From Dactylellina haptotyla (taxonomy: Eukaryota > Ascomycota > Orbiliomycetes > Orbiliales > Orbiliaceae), in assembly GCA_031310005.1 (NCBI GenBank), contig CM062388.1, forward strand, positions 868,001 to 932,000: DNA of 64,000 nucleotides, in the 5' to 3' direction. The position numbers were made by a program, and so were the translations under genes. The notes beneath the pieces were generated by a model, which made no database searches, had not been told where the DNA came from, and saw only the letters and a list, made by a program, of their open reading frames with translations. Shown here in pieces: positions 1 through 13,042 of this stretch; the stretch's first letter is position 1, and every line of letters begins with the position of its first letter.

Positions 1-1528
1 ACCATGCATGTTAACCACACTTCCAAATTCCGCTCCTCAACACACCCCTCAAGCCCTTTCTAACACACCATTGAAAAATTAAGCTAAATCTCTAATCCCT
101 TGTTTGTCCGCGTGGACTCTTGACCGAGCATGGACAGGCAGGTTGAATTCCATTCCGTGCCTGTTAGTTCTCACCTCTACTAGCCACGTTATAATTATGA
201 TTCACTTGCCTTTCTTCCACCCCTAGAACTCGCTTGGCCTCGTCGTCATGTGTGTGTAGGTAATGATAATTGATCGGATTTATTGATTTGTTTGCTTGGA
301 TGATAGATAGGATGAATGCATCTCCGCTATCGTTTCATCTACCCTAGTAAATAATGGCAAGCTCAGTCCACCTCACGCCTTTTACCTCTCTTAAACCTGT
401 CATTCTAGAAGGATGTAGTATCCCGAATACTATATCCGATCGAACTTTAACCTGTTATCTGATTAAATTAGATGAATACGTACGCCACACAGATGTATAT
501 CAGCTGCGTATTAAGAATATACGAGACAAGAACTCGACAGTTCCAAAAAAAAAAAAGCCTAACTGTCTCAGAAATACATCAGACGAACAAAAGTGAAGAC
601 ACCACTTAATCGCCGTTGAATATTCCGTCCTTGAAAAGAAAATGTTCTCTTGGCAGGTTTCGAAAAAGCCCACCTGGTGCATAAAATCTGGAGAAGGAGG
701 AGCTGGGGTAAGCGAAGATAGGTAGGCTTCACGGACCGGACATTGAAGATATGGAAGTGGTCCCTGCATGGCCTGTTGTTCCTTTCAACTCTTAATCATC
801 AGCTGGGAGGCGAATACTTCTTCGATTATGTTGCGAGCGCATCAAGACCCTGTTGGACCTGTGTTACGGTAAATGACCTGAGAGGGAAATGTTTTGCGAT
901 CAGGTACTAGTCCGGTTTCTTTTCGCGGCACGGATTATGCCGCTGATATATGATTTGCTGGAAAAGCCGTTATGAAATTTCTCGTTTCTTAGGGATACAT
1001 CCAGAAATGAAACATGAAACATAACATAATGGAGCCTCTCTTCTGGAAGATGCTTCCGTTCCTTATGCATCTTGCATATCGAGATATTAACCAAGAATTG
1101 GTGATTTAGGCAGTAGTCGAAAACCCCGATAGACCCGAAGTTTCCGATTGCGCCATCAAAATGTCATGGTATTTTCGTAAAAGCCTTTCTCCAGTTTAAT
1201 CCGTCGCCACCACGGCAGTGTTTGATTATCTAATACCGCACGATATATTAAATTTCAATATATCCATAGTGGCTAGTATCTCGATATTTATGGAATTAAA
1301 TCCCGTGTAACCAAGCCAAGACCTGCGGCATCTTCCGCCCTTTCCACACCGCTATAATAATTTCTATCACAAATTTTTAATTTTTCACGCTCAAGATCGC
1401 GACGTGATCACATCATGTTTGAACAAGCGAGCCATCAGCCTCTCATATTGCCCTCTCACAAAAAATTTTAGAATCCCTCGCTCTCATCCATTGGGATCTT
1501 GCAGTTGTATCCCCGTGCCGTGCATGTC
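1..1528. other. Intergenic left edge, no supported gene
   Basis: This 1.5 kb stretch holds only short open frames (under about 90 codons) with no family resemblance, no intron-linked exons and no tRNA that I could recognise. It lies downstream of the 3' end of the methyltransferase gene on the minus strand. It may contain that gene's 3' UTR and the flank of a gene beyond the left edge. Confidence 0.6.
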
Positions 1529-3285
1529 TCACTTGACCCCAACAACGACTAGATTCCTCGGACTCACAGCGTAGTCAAACGCACTCTCCACCCGGACAGC
1601 TCTGCACTTCCCACTCTCGACGAGATAACACCATCTATCAGCTACTATCAGGCTTTCCACGCACCCGGCACTCACGGCCATTAGCGTCCATAATACGCTT
1701 AGCTGTTTTAGTCCGTTCCGGTAGCGGTCCTCGTATTCTTTTATGGCTTCTTTTGTGATTTTATCGAGACCTTTAGATAGTATTCTAACCTTCACACCCT
1801 CTGCGACGCCTGAACCGGCATTTGGATCCGTGGATGCATTTAGGATCTTTTTGACAGCTGCGGTAACATATTCATAGAAACATTCGTAGGCGGATTTACG
1901 TAGACTTCCTATTATCAACGGCTCAGTGGCGGAGAGAACTTCGTTATCAAAAAATATACGCTGTAAGAGAGCACGGTAGAAATGGCGTTTGAAGAAATCG
2001 GAGGAGGTTTGGGGCGTCCAGTTGCGTGGAGCCTGGCAGGCCATCATCCGTGCGGTTATGTTCAGGGTGGCGGATTCTGTTGCGAGACGGGCAGAGAGAG
2101 GGAAATGATGGTTGAGACAGGTTGATGGGATTGGAGCGTTCGGGGAGGGTGTGTATTTCTGATATGGCGGTTTATAGGTCGGACCGGAGCGGTCGGTCAT
2201 TAGATTGTAGCAGCAGCCTAGATAGATGCTTTAATGCATGCTTTTGTGTTTGTTGGGGAATAAGGAGGGCGGGGGGGGGATACTCACCCACAATAGCTAC
2301 AGCTTTAACTTCCTCGTTTGCAAGGAGGGAGTTGATGGCGTGGTGGATAAGGTTGCCGCAGGAGTGAAGGGATATTATCATCAATCCGGGATCTTTAGAT
2401 ATAGAATCCTCTTCATTGGACTGCTGAAGAGCGTCGAGGACCTCCTTCATACTTTCGTCATTTATCATATGTTGAACATAGGTTATGGAGCCTTTCTTTT
2501 GATCGGGATCAGAGGTACTGTCCAGACTTTCCTTAAGACTCTTGCCCTTAGATTTCCGTCCTAGACCCACTCTTGAATCGAGAGCTTTCCCAGCTTCGAT
2601 ATTGCTCGCTTTGGATTCTACGGCTACTAGGTCGAGGTTGTGCGGCGGAGACGCGAGTATTCTTGACAGATACGACTGCCCGGACCCGAAATCAACGAGA
2701 TGGGTGATTACGTCGCCAGTTCTCGAGGGGTCCGACGCTATCGATTTGAGAAGGGTAGAGAGATAGCAGGCAAAATGCTCTACCTACTGAATGCGCATAC
2801 GCTTGAATTAATTCCGCAATATTTAACAATTTTATTCTTGTTGTCTACGAAGTTGTTAGACGGACCTCATGCAACTTTTTGTCGTTCATTCCAGTGGCTA
2901 GCCTCCGCTGCCGGTTGAGTTTGTGTTTATCTTCAGCACCATCGCTTGAATTCGGATCTTTAATGAATTTCCTGCTCAATTCATGCCGTTGAATGTTTCT
3001 TGCGAATTCATAGAGCGAGTCGGGTACTCCCTCGGGATGAGTCGTCGAAAGGTCGACACGTAGTAGGAATCCTAATATTTCGTCTATACTTTTTGTCTCA
3101 AAGTACCCCCGCCAGTCGAGGGGTAGGAGGGATTCGTAGAGCGGTGGTTCAGAAGTGAAGAAATCGAGGATGTGGACCCCACCAACCAGGCGGCGGAAGA
3201 AGGGCGAGGCGGTGAAAGAGGCCAGGGAAGTGATGTAGTCGTCCGCAGATGAGAAATACGGCGAATGCGGCAGAGAGGACTTCAT
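1529..3285 (-). CDS. METTL25/RRNAD1-like methyltransferase domain protein
   Basis: Three exons on the minus strand: 3285-2866, 2783-2288 and 2217-1529, giving 534 residues in consistent phase. The S-adenosylmethionine-binding motif is clear just after the first junction (VDFGSGQSYLSR, then VAVESK a little further on). A later SLHSCGNL block is followed, across the second intron, by VGCCYNLMTD. That series is typical of the METTL25/RRNAD1 group (methyltransferase domain PF13679). The second intron interrupts the Gly codon of VGCC. I chose the ATG at 3285; the frame is open further 5' but has no earlier ATG. The substrate is not established for fungal members, so no function beyond a putative SAM-dependent methyltransferase is claimed. 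It is divergent from the CFIm25 gene, sharing a promoter interval of about 550 bp. Confidence 0.85.
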
Positions 3286-3834
3286 CTTGTCTAATAATCT
3301 TCCCAGTCCCGTATCTATATTCTCGTATATTCCTGCATTCGAATTTGATATTGAAACGGCGAACCGGTGAAAAATGTTGTTGTTGCAGTTTTCAAATGCG
3401 GCGGCTGTCGCACGAACAGACGACCGTCGCGTCTTCCCGCCCAACCCAACTCGGCCTCGCCTTCTTCTTCCTCTCCTTCAACCTCATCGCCATCGCCAGA
3501 CAAGACCTTCTTTCGCGGATTCAACAAAGGAGACCACGCCGTCTGCCACCTGCCGCCGCTTGTCCATTGGGCCGTCTGCACGTTCCCGCCTGCTGCCTTG
3601 TCCGACTCCCCTCGCTGCTGTCGCCATCCGAGCTTTGTGAGCTCCGATTGAACTTATCACACTGAGGGAATCCCTGCCGCGATAACCAAAGAGCCTCGTC
3701 GTGCACGCCCACCTCAGCGATGTCCACTATAACAAGCAACGCCCTCCAGTCGGGCTACCCGTAGGTTCTTCTTCCTTCTCGCAATCTACTTCAGTCCCTT
3801 TTACGGTCTTGTCGTTATCAATTTTCGTCGCATC
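3286..3834. promoter_or_regulatory. Shared divergent promoter region
   Basis: This is the interval between the start codons of the methyltransferase gene (-) and the CFIm25 gene (+). It is rich in C/T on the plus strand close to the CFIm25 start, as is common upstream of fungal housekeeping genes, and shows no clear TATA box. Open frames on both strands here are low-complexity and look non-coding. Confidence 0.45.
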
Positions 3835-4835
<1,001 letters not shown>

Positions 4836-5072
4836 AATGAATCGCCCGACGCGCGTTCCGGCAGACGCGGAAAGGGGAGGAAAACACACAGGGGAACCAG
4901 GAGCAGGAAGAAGAAGAGAAAGATCGACGACGGAGATGACAACGCCGACGATGACGCCGACGATACCTCGTTCTGGGAAGAAGTATCGCTGGATGAGCCG
5001 GGAGTTCGGGAGTTGATGGTCAAGATGGAGGAGGATAATGCGTTCGACAAGGAGATAGAATACTACTTATGA
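4836..5072 (+). other. In-frame open extension behind the CFIm25 stop
   Basis: Directly after the TAG at 4833-4835 the same frame runs without a stop for 78 codons to TGA at 5070-5072. The translation begins NESPDARSGRRGKGRK. It has a basic cluster (RSRKKKRK), an Asp-rich run, then TSFWEEVSLDEP and an end in EIEYYL. The composition looks protein-like (nuclear-localisation-like basic patch followed by an acidic tail). No good intron removes the stop: the nearest GT that pairs with the AG overlapping the stop would give an intron of only about 33 bases. It could be 3' UTR, stop readthrough, or an alternatively spliced C-terminus. Confidence 0.4.
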
Positions 5073-5639
5073 CTGAATATATAACTCCCTCTCTTCGATC
5101 TCTCCCTCCCTCCCTCCTGCTTTAAATACATATATTTCTCTTCTTTTCTTTCTTATAAAGTTTTATCCATGATTTATCATCCAAACAATATGAGGTCTTC
5201 CTTTACTGTTCCCTGTGTTTTTGATCGTCTCCTTCTTCGGACGCTATATCTCTGTCCCAGCTGTATTATTACTACTACTATCCAGCGTAATAAAAGTGCG
5301 AGTTTTCAAAGAAACGGTTATGAAAATATAGATCTTAACCTAGAGAATCATTATAAAAGAATACCTAACTCGTCAAGATAATATTGTATGTGCATTATAA
5401 AAAAAAGGTATATATATACCGCACAAGGCGATAGATGAAATCGAGAAGAAGAAAAAGGGTAAAAATATAAAACGCCTTCCGCCAAATAAGATATCCCCCA
5501 AAATGCTACTCATCTGCATCAAAGAAACGAAAAAGGACACATGCATGCATGCTAAATACACCCGCCAGACGACTAGACTCTACAAAACGATGCTCTCTAC
5601 GTTATAACAAAAGAAAATTGAAGAAAAAGAAAAACTCTA
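5073..5639. other. Convergent 3' intergenic region
   Basis: This 0.57 kb region lies between the 3' ends of CFIm25 (+) and VPS54 (-). It is AT-rich with CT-rich runs on the left, consistent with two back-to-back 3' UTRs and polyadenylation regions. No gene is seen. Confidence 0.5.
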
Positions 5640-8600
5640 TTACGCCTTCGGAGTCTCGTCCTTCTTCTCACCCGCCGCTTCCCCTTTTGCATCCTCCTCC
5701 CCTCCATTAGTTATAGATGACTGTCCGTTCGTCGTTGTTGCAGTTGTAGTTGCAGAAGGGGTAGCAGGTGTAGCAGCGCTGGTACTAGACCCATCAACTC
5801 CGGCGATACCCTTCCCGCGCACGATCTTAAGAATCTCATCACCCGCATCCCCGCTACCGTCCAACTTTGCCATCCGGTCTTTAAAATACTGCGCGTCCCG
5901 TTGCATCCTAAAGTACCCAAAATATTAGCCACCAGCTCACATAAACTACCTCAAATAAACGAGGAACAGAAGGGTCAGAGAAAAAAAGGTACGTACCGCC
6001 CTTTGCCCACCTCCGTCTTCACCACAACCCCAGCATAAGCCTCCCCCAACCGCTTCTTATAAATCGCAAACACGGGCGCCATAATACTCGCCAGCACATC
6101 CTCGCTCAAATGCTTACTCAAAACTTTATGCAACGTACTCGTCTCCTTCACCAGCGTCTCCATGTAACTGTTCGCTTTCGACTCCACGGCCCCCGGTCCA
6201 TCCCAGTCGATCGTCTGCCGGATGTTGCGGACGTGCGCCATCAGCCTGTCGGACATTATACTGATCAGTTTGCTGTGGATTTCCGACTGATGTTCCTGGT
6301 AGTTGCGCTTGATTCTGTCAAAGTCGGCGAGGATCGTGCCGCCTGTCGCGGCGGGACCCAGGTGCCGTCGGACGGCTTCGCGGACGTAGGGAATCACCGC
6401 GACAACGATGGAGAGGGCTTGCGATGCCAGTGCCAGATGTTTGGTCGTGATGTGTTTCAGACCGGCGGATTTGGTGGCCCCAGCGCCGAGGATGACCTGG
6501 CAGACGCGGGAGTTGAATAGCTGTTTATTGAAAAAAGATTAGCATATGTAATTACTATACATAAGTGGTATAATATGATTAAAGTGAGAGCGCACCTTCA
6601 AAAACTCGAGCATGTTCCCGGCCACGTCCGCCACGCTCACGGGGATCATGGCGAACAAACACTCGTACCGCTCCATGAGGCGTAACACGGCCAGCCCGCT
6701 CTCCGGTAAGATAAACCTCTGCTCATCAATCATCGCCGTGCGGATCTTACCCGACGGCGCTTGTTCTGCATCGGCTGACATATCTTCCGGTAGCGGCGGG
6801 TCCTCGTAGACACGCGCCCAGGCGAGCCATATTTCCGCATCTTTCGTCGCCGCTTCGAGGATCCGCTCGAGGCTGGCTTTGGCGGATGGCTTGAAGTCCT
6901 TGGCTTCCCATTGGTCTTTTTCGATGGTGGTGGCGAGCTGGGTGATGTTGTCTGAGTGAAAGTTCGAGATGAAGTCTTTGATGTGGGAACCGATGACAGT
7001 TTGGAGGTTGGTGGTGATTTTGCCGGAGAGGCCTTCGCATTCGGCGGAGAAGAGCTTGTTGAGCATGAAGTATCGGAGAAAGTCGCCAAGCGGGAGGCGC
7101 GTCGTTTGATCGTTGCGCACTTTGAGGACTTTGACCATTTGGATTTGCGCTGCATCGATGGCGGCGTTGATGAGCTCGGATATGTCCATCGAATAGACAA
7201 AGTAGAAGGAATCCATACTGGCACTGCGGGGCGGTGGGCTGCCCACGCCGTTCGGGGAGCCTACTATGTTCCGTGGGGAGAGAACGCTGTCGATACCACT
7301 GGTGACATCCAGAAGAAGCTTCTGCTGTGTGCCCAGGCGTCTGAGCGTCTCGCTTATGGCGGTGTATATTCTCACCAGAAGGTCTTCTGCTTCCCGAGGG
7401 CCTAACGCTCGCAAAGCTTTCGCTAGACTGGACGACTTCTCCGCAGCTGTTCGTCCCATGCCAGTAGCACGGCTGATACCACTCAAATTACTCGCGGCAT
7501 CGTCGTCGCTGGGCATGTTCCTACGAATGATCGCTTTGGTTTCCTTAAGCACTGCTTCGCGATACGCCTGTACCGCCTTCTCGACGTGGTTCGCTCGTCG
7601 TAGGCCACCTAGATGCTCCAGTAATAGCGCACGTAAAGAGTCGGGAAGGTGCGAGTAATCCATTGAGACAGGCCGAGGGGATGGCAGTGAGTCCACTCTA
7701 AGAACTGACCGGCTCTGCTGCCTCTGGTATGCCTGGAAGAAGCGTAGGAGTGTATCTGACGGAGGTACGGTTTCCGCGTGCTTTCGAAGGTCGGAAAGAA
7801 GGGTGTCGACGAATCGAGTTTCGAGGGCTTTCCCACATCGAACTCGTAGATTGGAGAGGTCTACTTGGATGGAAGAAACAGCTTTGACAGGACGAAGGTC
7901 GATGATTGGGGTGGTGAGGCCGCAGGATGCCTGCCCTTCCAGAAGCGATTCAGTGGCATCGATGACATCCATCGCAGCTACAATGTCGTTCCGGTCCAGG
8001 CATTCCTCTGCTTCGTTCAGTTTTTTGATGGCGTGGGCGATCTGTTCGACGGAGTGTACCAGCTTTTGTATATTGGCTTTCCGCCTACGTAATCTGACGA
8101 CCTCGAGGCCAGCTAGCGCTTGATCCCTGTCCAATCGATCCAATTCGGCCCGTAGAGACTGTATCTTGCGTACTGAGGCGTCAGCTTCAGCGTGTAACTC
8201 TCTCAGATCACCCAGTGCGGCGAAGAATCCCGATGAGGCGGTCGAAATCTCCTTGATGAGATGTACTTCCACGATGTCCATGTACCAGCTCAACTTCTCC
8301 TGCAGGATAGCGTTCGTGGCCAGGGCCTTTCGGCCGATGCCGGGGTATCCGTCGGGCCCGTTCTCCTGTATCGGGGATTGGATGACATGACTCCTCTCGG
8401 AGACGACGTCGAAGGTCCTGGGGTTTTCCAGCTGGAACTTTTCGTCAAAGTAGACCTGAGGGACCGTGCTCAGGGGGGGTATGGCCATGCTCTGTTTCCT
8501 CAAAGAGGCCTTTCTGCTGCCGATGGTGTCATCGCTGGAATGGGGTCGTCCACTTGTAGGGGTGGAGGCTATCAGGGAGGCCTTTCTGCTTTCGGGACTG

Positions 8601-9119
8601 CGGGCGAAGGCGGCTCTGAAGGGGTCGATCTCGCTGGCCGGGGTGTCCGGCGAGCGGGGCCGGCGGACGGCTTCCTCCCATTCGTGCTGCTTGGCTCGTC
8701 TGTACTTCTCATACTCGGGGGCGATGGATAGGTATTGGGTAAACTCGGTGTATGCGACCTTGGTGATGTTTGTGAGGACGACGGGAGGGATGTCGCGTGT
8801 CGTGGGCTTGGGGATGTTGGAGCGAGAGTTGGTGTTGTCGAGGAGGGAGGCGATAGCTGTGGAAATAAGAGTCAATTAGCATGTGTCTTATATTACTATA
8901 ATAGAGAGAAGGGGTACCGTTATTCCGAATGTCTTTGGCGGAGCGGTAGTCGGAGATGGAGGTGGTGGAGAATATGGAGGAAGCGGTGGACCCTCTCCGG
9001 CCGCGCGGGTAGGATGACGAGGAGTGGTCGTTGAAGGAGAAGCTGGAGAAGGTGGGCGACTTGGGATTGAAGGAGTCGAGAGAGGGGCGAGGGGTCGCCT
9101 CCTCGTTGAGGGAGGCCAT
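5640..9119 (-). CDS. VPS54: VPS54, GARP tethering complex subunit
   Basis: Four exons on the minus strand: 9119-8918, 8856-6596, 6520-5997 and 5907-5640, giving 1084 residues with all phases matching. A Ser-rich N-terminus precedes the Vps54 N-terminal coiled-coil region (conserved YMDIVEVHLIKEIS and the following heptad stretch). The VPS54 C-terminal domain follows, with typical runs MDISELINAAIDAAQIQ and LSGKITTNLQTVIGSHIKDF. Exons 3 and 4 add HITTKHLALASQAL and MQRDAQYFKDRMAKLDGSGD. The end is Ala/Thr/Lys-rich. Known role: with Vps51/52/53 it forms the GARP complex that tethers endosome-derived vesicles at the trans-Golgi network. The start is the first ATG of an open exon and fits the family. 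It is divergent from MCM5. Confidence 0.92.
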
Positions 9120-9948
9120 GTCCGGTCAACGGAGGGGCTATGTGTCTAACAGGTCGAGGTTGGTCTGGAGGAAGCTATCGCGGCGGCGCGACAGAGCAGG
9201 ACAGGGAGAAGGTAGAGGAGGGACGCTGGCGCAGTCGTGGAATCATAATAGTACGCTCATGCTCTCGGTGCCCATTGCCGGCCGGGGATAGAATCTCAGT
9301 CTCTCTCCGCTGTCAATGTAGAGAGAGCTCCCGTTCGATGTCGTCGTCGGGGGGAATGTGTCGATAATCAAAAGGTGAAGCTGTGTCGGATCGCGGCAGA
9401 ACAATGGCGGAACGAGGGCGGAATGAGGCCAGCTTCGAGGAGCAGCTGGCCACGTGACGGCCAACCTCACCCGCAACACAATCTGTTTCTATGGAGTTGC
9501 CCTGGCAGACGGGGTATCTACACCCGTCTCCGCCCTTCTCGTGCTTAAATGGCATCATAATTCTGTATCCATCTGTCTACATCCTCTGAATAGCTGAATA
9601 AACACCCTTCTCGCCCTTCTGTTTGATGCTAGATAAGAGAGCTGCGTGTTGTGCGACGTTGGATTCTGCTGCGGTGCCCGGCGCAGGCTGTGATTGGCCA
9701 CCGCGTCTCTCCGCTAGCTAGTGCCAATTCTTCCTCCCTCCCACGCGTAGATTGGTTGACAGTAGCTCGATAACAGCTTGACATCCCCCATTCGTCCCTC
9801 CCCTCTGCGACCTGACCTCGACGGACCCTACAAGAAGCTATTCGATAAATCTAATTCTTGCGTCTGCGACTACCACCAGTATATCTATCCATTCATCTAT
9901 CTATCCACTGGTTCCAGCTGTGCGACCCACCAGCACCCCGCCGTCAAG
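9120..9948. promoter_or_regulatory. Divergent VPS54/MCM5 promoter interval
   Basis: This 0.83 kb interval separates the two start codons. It has no recognisable gene. The last 150 bases before MCM5 are C-rich with CTAT repeats (around 9880-9910), likely 5' leader. No clear TATA box is present, and no MluI-type cell-cycle box was confidently identified. Confidence 0.4.
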
Positions 9949-12296
9949 ATGGCCATGGACAGAGCGTCCGTCTACTCCTTCCCCGTCCTGCGGTCCGAGT
10001 ACGACGACTCCCAGGAATCAAACACCCAGATCGAGAGACAGTTCTCCCAGTTCATCCTCACCTTCAAGCTTGGCAATAATTTTGTCTACCGGTGCGGTTT
10101 CCATTCCACCTGCAGGGATTGTCCAGGTTGCTGATCTTCTGCACAGCGACCAACTACAAGAGAACGTTCTGATCAAACGATACTGCCTGGATGTCGATGT
10201 CGCTCACATTATTAGTTTTAATGAAGAATTGGCCGACGCATTAGCTATAGAACCCGCGGAAAAGCTTCCACTGGTATGCCTTTTAACCAGCCTACCAAAC
10301 AAAATGTATATATGAAATGATATGTTGACACCCCGCAGTTCGAAGCAGCAGCAAAAGACTGCGCCCGCCGCATGCTCATCCCCTCCCTCCCCTCCGTCAA
10401 GGACGCCCCGGACGTCCCCGAAATCCAGGTCACCCTCCGCTCTAGCATGAACGAAACCAGCATCCGCGACCTCACCGCCCACAACGTCTCCAAACTCGTC
10501 CGCGTCCCCGGCATCATCATCGGCGCATCCACCCTCTCCTCGAAAGCGACCCACCTTCGCATCCAATGCCGCGGCTGCAATACCACCACATCGCTTCCCG
10601 TCTCCAGCGGCTTCTCTGGTGTCACCCTTCCGCGAGTCTGTAACGCCCAGAAGGAGGAAGGCGCCGAAAAGTGTCCCCTGGACCCGTACTTTATCCTCCA
10701 CGAGCAATGTAAATTTATCGATCAGCAAGTGTTGAAGCTGCAAGAAGCACCGGATCAGGTTCCCGTCGGAGAATTGCCCAGACATGTCTTATTGTCCGCC
10801 GATAGATACCTGACCAACAAAGTCGTTCCCGGTTCGAGGTGTAACATCATGGGCATTTTCTCGATATACCAGAACAAAGGAGCCAAAGGCCCATCTTCTG
10901 CTGTCGCCATCAGAACGCCATATCTGAGAGTGGTGGGAATCGAAACCGACGTCGACCATACATCAAAGGGATCAGCTATTTTCACAGAAGAAGAGGAACA
11001 GGAGTTCTTGGAGCTATCGAGAAACCCGAGACTCTACGAGATATTCTCTAGCTCCATCGCTCCATCGATTTACGGCAATCCGGATATCAAAAAAGCTATC
11101 GTCTGTCTGTTGATGGGCGGTTCAAAGAAGATATTACCAGACGGTATGAGGCTGAGAGGTGACATAAACGTGCTGCTTCTCGGTGACCCTGGTACCGCCA
11201 AGTCGCAGCTTTTGAAATTCGTGGAAAAAGTCTCGCCCATCTCGATTTACACTTCCGGAAAGGGTTCCTCAGCGGCCGGTCTCACAGCCTCCGTTCAGCG
11301 AGACCCTCAATCCCGAGAGTTCTATCTCGAAGGCGGCGCCATGGTTCTCGGCGACGGCGGTGTCGTCTGTATCGACGAGTTTGACAAGATGCGTGACGAA
11401 GACAGAGTCGCAATCCACGAGGCTATGGAGCAGCAGACTATCTCCATCGCGAAGGCCGGTATCACTACGATTCTAAACGCTAGAACGTCTGTTTTAGCTG
11501 CCGCCAATCCCATCTTTGGCCGATACGATGATATGAAGAGTCCCGGTGACAATATCGATTTCCAGACAACAATCTTGTCTAGATTCGATATGATCTTCAT
11601 CGTCAAAGACGAACACAGTCAAGAGCGGGACAGGACGATCGCGAGACACGTTATCGGAATCCATATGAACAGGGACCGGGATACGACCACGGTTGCTGGT
11701 GAGATTCCGATTGAGAAGATGAAGCGATACATCACTTATTGCAAAACGTAAATTCCATCCTCCTTGAACAACATCTATTAAATATCCTTGCTAACAAGAT
11801 ACATAGTCGCTGCGCTCCTGTTCTATCGCCAGAAGCCGCGGAGAGGTTATCGTCACACTTCGTCTCGATCCGCAAGCAAGTCCACAAGACGGAAATGGAC
11901 TCCAACGAACGTTCTTCAATCCCCATCACCGTCCGTCAGCTCGAAGCCATCATCCGTATCACCGAGTCCCTCGCAAAACTCACCCTCTCATCCGTCGCGA
12001 CAGAAGCCCACGTCGACGAAGCCATCCGTCTGTTCATGGCATCCACCATGGACGCCGTCAGCCAGGGCAGCACGTTGAGCGACGAGGTGCTACAGCAAGC
12101 GAGTAAGATTGAGGATGAGCTGAAGAAACGGTTACCTATCGGGTGGACGACGAGTCTCGCGACTCTAAGGCGGGAGATGGTGAATAAACGGGAGTACAGC
12201 GTGAGTGCATTAGAGAGAGCATTGCAGGTTATGGCGCGGAGGGAGTCGATTCAGTTCAAGAATCAGGGTGCGCAGATTGTGAGGATCGGAATATAG
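9949..12296 (+). CDS. MCM5: MCM5, replicative helicase subunit
   Basis: Four exons, 9949-10091, 10147-10273, 10339-11747 and 11807-12296, encode 722 residues, the usual length. The N-terminal zinc finger has cysteines near residues 167, 170, 191 and 202. The AAA+ MCM core shows Walker A GDPGTAKS (about residue 371), Walker [10 protein letters not shown] (about 433) and the arginine finger SRFD (about 504). The last exon continues with [18 protein letters not shown] and the winged-helix region. Subfamily assignment to MCM5 rests on the N-terminal [14 protein letters not shown] and on [16 protein letters not shown]. Known role: part of the Mcm2-7 hexamer loaded at origins and active in the CMG helicase. 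A second ATG two codons in is an alternative start. Confidence 0.96.
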
Positions 12297-13042
12297 AGAG
12301 CCTGCATGCAGCCCTACGCGTGGACCGGCGCGGGGGTTAGAAGTGGTTTCCTGTCGCACGTAAGAGCCGCCAGGACCGTCTGTATTTACGTTATAGTGCA
12401 CGATATACATTTTCTTTTTTGTTTTTTAAAAATTGGTTCGGAGCATTTGCAGGAACGGATGTCCGAGATAGAAGAGCTCTTAATACTAGCATAGCGGTCT
12501 CACAAGTACATCCACACTCTCTTAAAAAAATTATATATCAGACAGACTGTTGTGAGTGTTTAAAGCAGCTCGCTTGCAGTGGTGCAGGTACGACAGCGCT
12601 TGCGTATGTCACCCACGTATCGATACGTATCGCGGTCTCGGTGCCCGACAAAGGGGGGCGAACGTAAGCTGCCCGAACGTAGAGGCGTCCAGCGAGGCTC
12701 CCCGATACGATCTCCGACCGAATAAAGCAGAGAAGCATAAGAAGGTACGCAAACGGGGTCACAAGAGCGGTGCAGAGTGACCTTTTCCCGTTGGCTCGGA
12801 TCTGGCCGCCAAGAAGAGTGGATGGACAGCTAGCAACACCTCACCACCACGTAGACCGGCCAACCTCAACTCAACCCAACTCAACTCAGACCGGAGCAGC
12901 TACTACTTCTTCTCGCTGTCTGCGCCCCTTACCTGCACCGGGCCCTCTGCATCTCCTCTCCCATCGCCAGCCCATCCTACCCGCTTCATCTCCCATCGTA
13001 GACGCCCATCTCCACTGCGTCCAATAAGAAAGACCACCCGCC
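12297..13042. other. Intergenic between MCM5 and VPS1
   Basis: This 0.75 kb stretch contains the 3' end region of MCM5 and the promoter and leader of VPS1. The last 200 bases are very C-rich with CAACTCAACC-type repeats (12860-12900), fitting a fungal 5' leader. No coding exon is supported. Confidence 0.45.
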
